From: an uncultured Pelagibacteraceae bacterium
Lineage (GTDB): Bacteria; Pseudomonadota; Alphaproteobacteria; Pelagibacterales; Pelagibacteraceae
Length of the DNA stretch: 64,000 nucleotides
Reading direction: 5' to 3'
Assembly (NCBI GenBank): GCA_902526595.1
Contig: CABZLO010000001.1
Coordinates: 1 to 64,000 of the forward strand
Below are positions 61,176-64,000 of this stretch, piece by piece. How positions within the stretch are numbered: the first letter of the stretch is position 1; each line of letters starts with the position of its first letter. Under the pieces are notes generated by a model. The model saw only the letters and a program-made list of their open reading frames with translations, was not told the DNA's origin and ran no database searches. The position numbers and the translations under genes are program-made.

Positions 61176-62420
61176 TTAATTAAATCTAAGAGAACTATAT
61201 GGTTTTAAATCTAAATTAGTATTTTCGTTTGCAATCATACCTGAAACAATCTTCCCAGATATTGGCCCTAAAGTCCATCCCAAATGATGGTGTCCAAAAC
61301 AATAATATATGTTTTTATAATTTTTAGATGGACCCATAACTGGTAAAAAATCAGGAAGAGTTGGTCTAAAACCTAACCACTCATCCTCATGTTCAGGTAA
61401 ATCTCCAAGTATATATTTTGCATTATTAATTAAATTTTTTATTCTTGATTTTGATAAAGGATTATCCAATCCACCAAACTCTACAGTACCTACTACTCTT
61501 AAACCCTGTTCCATTGGGGTTATACCAAATCCTCGATTTGAAAATATTACTGGTCTACTTAACAAATGATCACAATTTTTAAAATGAACATGATATCCTC
61601 TTTCGGTATCTAATGGTATTTTTTCACCAAAGTTATCAGTAAGTTTTTTTGAGAAGGCACCACATGCAATCACTGCTTTGTCGAAAATATAATTTTGAAT
61701 TTCAGTTTTAAAAATAGGTTTTTCCTCATCAAAATTAATTTCTTTGATATTAACCTTGTTAAATTTACCCCCTTTTTTTAAAAATAAATCAAATAACTTT
61801 AGAAGTATTTTTTTTGGATTACGAGCATGTCTTGCGTAAGGGTAATAAACTCCTGAATGATAAATTGGTTGTATATGTGGTTCTAGGTCATGGATTTCAG
61901 CTTTGTTAACTAATTGCTGCTTAACACCCAATTTCTCTCTTACATTAATTTCAAGTTCTCTGCTTTTTAAATTTTGATCATTCCAAATATATAGAATTCC
62001 CTTGTTCTCAACTAAACCTTCTAAATCTATTTCATCAAATAATTCATCATATGCTGGTAAGGCCAGATCTAAAATTTGATGCATATTTTTAGCTGTATGC
62101 ATCATTTTATTAGTTGTTGAGTTCATAATAAATTTTAAAAACCATGGAATCATTTTGGGTACATAGTTCCATTTTAATGCTAGTGGACCAGAGGAACTCA
62201 TGAGCATTGCAGGTACATCTGTTAACACATCTGGTCTGTTAATTGGAACAGAAGCATATGGAGAAAAATGTCCTGCATTTCCATAAGATGCAGCTTGAGC
62301 GCCTGGGTTATCTCTATCAAAAATAGTTACTTTAAAACCTTTTTTTTGTAAAAATAAAGCATTAGAAACACCTTGTATACCAGCACCAACTATTCCTATC
62401 TTAATATTTTTACTCATCAT
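61176..62420 (-). CDS. FAD-dependent D-amino acid dehydrogenase-like oxidoreductase
   Basis: A 414-aa DAO-fold flavoprotein. IGIVGAGIQGVSNALFLQKKG is the dinucleotide site, followed by AASYGNAGHFSPYA, and FGHHHLGWTLGPISGKIVSGMI near the C-terminus, all typical of DadA. Such enzymes deaminate D-amino acids to keto acids with membrane quinone as acceptor. Linked to a 2-hydroxyacid dehydrogenase and an exporter, so keto acid handling is plausible. It has a double ATG; either may be used. Confidence 0.83.
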   Translation of the reverse strand: MMSKNIKIGIVGAGIQGVSNALFLQKKGFKVTIFDRDNPGAQAASYGNAGHFSPYASVPINRPDVLTDVPAMLMSSSGPLALKWNYVPKMIPWFLKFIMNSTTNKMMHTAKNMHQILDLALPAYDELFDEIDLEGLVENKGILYIWNDQNLKSRELEINVREKLGVKQQLVNKAEIHDLEPHIQPIYHSGVYYPYARHARNPKKILLKLFDLFLKKGGKFNKVNIKEINFDEEKPIFKTEIQNYIFDKAVIACGAFSKKLTDNFGEKIPLDTERGYHVHFKNCDHLLSRPVIFSNRGFGITPMEQGLRVVGTVEFGGLDNPLSKSRIKNLINNAKYILGDLPEHEDEWLGFRPTLPDFLPVMGPSKNYKNIYYCFGHHHLGWTLGPISGKIVSGMIANENTNLDLKPYSSLRFN

Positions 62421-62483
62421 TTCTTATACAATCAAAAATTATATTTTTAGAGTGACAAATTATGCTTATTTAAAATACAGTCA

Positions 62484-63608
62484 TTAGGCAATTATTTGTT
62501 TGCGATTAATTTTGGCGCTCAAAACAATACCAAAACCTATCATGGTGGCTAACATTGAAGAACCACCATAAGACATAATAGGCAGAGGTGAACCAACAAT
62601 TGGAAGTAAGCCCAAAACCATTGACAAGTTTACCACGATATAAATAAAAATTGAAAAAGCAAAACTAAAGCAGAACAATTTAGAAAAATTACTTCTTGAT
62701 AGTGCTCCAATACGAATGATTCTGAATATAATTACTGTGTAAAGAATCAAAAGACCGACAGATCCTATAAATCCAAATTCCTCTGAAAATAAAGTAAAAA
62801 TAAAGTCAGTGTGTTTTTCTGGTAAAAAATCTAAATAACTTTGTGTACCTTTTAAGAATCCCTTGCCCTCTAACCCACCTGATCCTACAGCAATTTTGGA
62901 TTGAATAATTTGATAACCTGCTCCTAAAGGATCTCTGTCTGGATCTAAAAATGTTAATATTCTTAATTTTTGATAAGGTTTCAAAAAAGATATAATAAAA
63001 GGTAGAGATATTAAAAAAGTCAAAAATGAATAGACAAAGTATTTTACTTTTACTCCTCCCAACCACAAAACAATTAACCCACTCATAGCAATTAGCACTG
63101 ATGTTCCGAGATCTGGTTGAGATATTACAAATATAATTGGTATTATTATAATTGACAGTACTAAAATTATACTTGTCAGAGAATTTACACTCTCAACTTT
63201 AATACGATGATAGTATTTTGCAAGACATAAAATGATAGCAATTTTCATTAATTCTGAAGGCTGGAGAACAAATAAATATAAATCCATCCATCTTTGTGAG
63301 CCTGATGATTTAAGACCAAAAAATGAAACGTACAGTAACAAAAGAATGATTAAGAAGTAAAATAAATATGCAAAACTATGCCAATATCTAATATTAAAAA
63401 ATGCAATCAATATCATCATAGGGAAAAAAACTGCTAGTTTACTAAAATGGCTTTTGGTATGAAAAAGTATCTCTCCACCATCTGTTGAATACATCACCAG
63501 TAAACTTATTATTGATAAAAGAATAATACAAATCAACAATGTATAATCCATCTCTTTAATTTTTTGAAAAAATGAAAGTTCTGAATTTAATGTATCTCTT
63601 TGAAACAT
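62484..63608 (-). CDS. rodA: Rod shape-determining peptidoglycan glycosyltransferase RodA
   Basis: A 374-aa SEDS-family protein with about ten spans. FFGLKSSGSQRWMDLYLFVLQPSELMKIA, VISQPDLGTSVLI, LDPDRDPLGAGYQIIQSKIAVGSGGLEGKG, LPEKHTDFIFTLFSEEFGFIG and LPIMSYGGSSML are diagnostic. It polymerises lipid II for cylindrical wall growth with PBP2. Its start shares a base with the mrdA stop. Confidence 0.93.
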   Translation of the reverse strand: MFQRDTLNSELSFFQKIKEMDYTLLICIILLSIISLLVMYSTDGGEILFHTKSHFSKLAVFFPMMILIAFFNIRYWHSFAYLFYFLIILLLLYVSFFGLKSSGSQRWMDLYLFVLQPSELMKIAIILCLAKYYHRIKVESVNSLTSIILVLSIIIIPIIFVISQPDLGTSVLIAMSGLIVLWLGGVKVKYFVYSFLTFLISLPFIISFLKPYQKLRILTFLDPDRDPLGAGYQIIQSKIAVGSGGLEGKGFLKGTQSYLDFLPEKHTDFIFTLFSEEFGFIGSVGLLILYTVIIFRIIRIGALSRSNFSKLFCFSFAFSIFIYIVVNLSMVLGLLPIVGSPLPIMSYGGSSMLATMIGFGIVLSAKINRKQIIA

Positions 63609-64000
63609 TAGATATTTATATTTTCGAAGTTAGATTGTTTGTTTCTAAGTTCATCTCTATCAATTATTAATTTAAACAATTCTTTTGCCATTGGAGCGGC
63701 AGCTTTACTGCCTGAACCACCGTGCTCTACAATTATACTTAATGCATATCTTGGGTTTTTATATGGGCCATAAGCAACATAAAGTGCATGATCTCTATCC
63801 TTATAAGGTATTTGTTCTAATTTTAGATCAAGTTCCCTTTCTCTTTTGCTTATTCTTTTTACTTGAGAAGTACCAGTTTTGCCTGCGAATTGATATTTTG
63901 GATCGTCAATTCTGGATCTGTAAGAAGTGCCAAATTGCTCATTTGTAGAACTAAACATTGCTTCTTGAATTATTTTAATATTTTTTGAATCATTAAATAA
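63608..64000 (-). CDS. mrdA: Penicillin-binding protein 2 (C-terminal part, truncated by the window end)
   Basis: The frame is open to the end of the window, so only the last ~130 residues are seen. FAGKTGTSQVKR is the third transpeptidase motif (KTG), followed by ALYVAYGPYKNPRYALSIIVEHGGSGSKAAAPMAKELF, typical of PBP2/MrdA. The ATG at 63958 is internal. PBP2 is the transpeptidase partner of RodA, and mrdA-rodA adjacency is standard. Confidence 0.9.
   Translation of the reverse strand, partial: LFNDSKNIKIIQEAMFSSTNEQFGTSYRSRIDDPKYQFAGKTGTSQVKRISKRERELDLKLEQIPYKDRDHALYVAYGPYKNPRYALSIIVEHGGSGSKAAAPMAKELFKLIIDRDELRNKQSNFENINI

Noticed and set aside
1-64000. tRNA, rRNA, CRISPR, insertion sequence or prophage
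   Set aside because: Gaps between genes are at most about 130 bases and none shows a cloverleaf, direct-repeat array, transposase or phage gene.

Overview
The window looks like a chromosomal segment of a SAR11-type marine alphaproteobacterium (Candidatus Pelagibacter or a close relative). The sequence is strongly AT-rich and lysine/asparagine codons are mostly AAA/AAT. Intergenic gaps are tiny, genes often share start and stop bases, and the gene set is typical of the clade: many ABC importers, one-carbon and methylated-amine enzymes, LysE/EamA exporters and few regulators. This assignment is an inference from content; there is no rRNA or marker search behind it. I saw no tRNA, rRNA, insertion sequence, CRISPR array or phage gene, and no gene-free stretch longer than about 130 bases.

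Bases 2-12096 (+) form a nitrogen/one-carbon island. It holds a 5'-truncated DUF1989-GcvT fusion, a small winged-helix protein, a SoxB-like FAD oxidoreductase, an atypical glutamine-synthetase-like enzyme, the three split glutamate-synthase domains GlxB/C/D (N-methylglutamate synthase type), an orphan 136-aa protein, a divergent ammonium transporter with a small membrane partner, a strong terminator, and a second GlnT-like enzyme. A diaminopropionate ammonia-lyase-like gene and a photolyase follow.

Bases 14662-22104 (-) are mostly housekeeping: YjbQ, ZapE-type ATPase, a cupin, BamB-like and YfgM-like proteins, aconitase, a LysE exporter and CsaA. The YfgM-like gene carries an apparent one-base frameshift. 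Bases 22132-35892 hold argE, an aldehyde dehydrogenase, agmatinase, a secreted HExxH protein, a cyclophilin, a beta-oxidation fusion enzyme, a complete polyamine-type ABC importer (potCBDA order on the - strand), and a pair resembling ectoine hydrolase and EutA. This is a likely polyamine/amino-acid nitrogen scavenging block.

Bases 35954-43739 (+) hold two EamA permeases (one frameshifted), a thioesterase, and a four-gene set LLM flavin monooxygenase - DUF1185 - alpha/beta hydrolase - aldehyde dehydrogenase, followed by a LIV-type binding protein. Bases 43790-55450 (-) contain two complete LIV-type (branched-chain amino acid family) ABC importers with ProC-like, glutarate 2-hydroxylase and AzlCD genes between them. 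The last part (55541-64000) holds LysE, a TIGR03643-type small protein, glutaredoxin, DUF1479, MsrB, a histone-deacetylase-family protein, a D-2-hydroxyacid dehydrogenase, EamA, a DadA-like dehydrogenase, RodA and the C-terminus of penicillin-binding protein 2.

Three patterns recur. All three solute-binding-protein genes have a perfect palindrome just upstream of the ribosome site, and all three are followed by a strong hairpin terminator. Two genes are broken by the loss of a single base in an A/T homopolymer.
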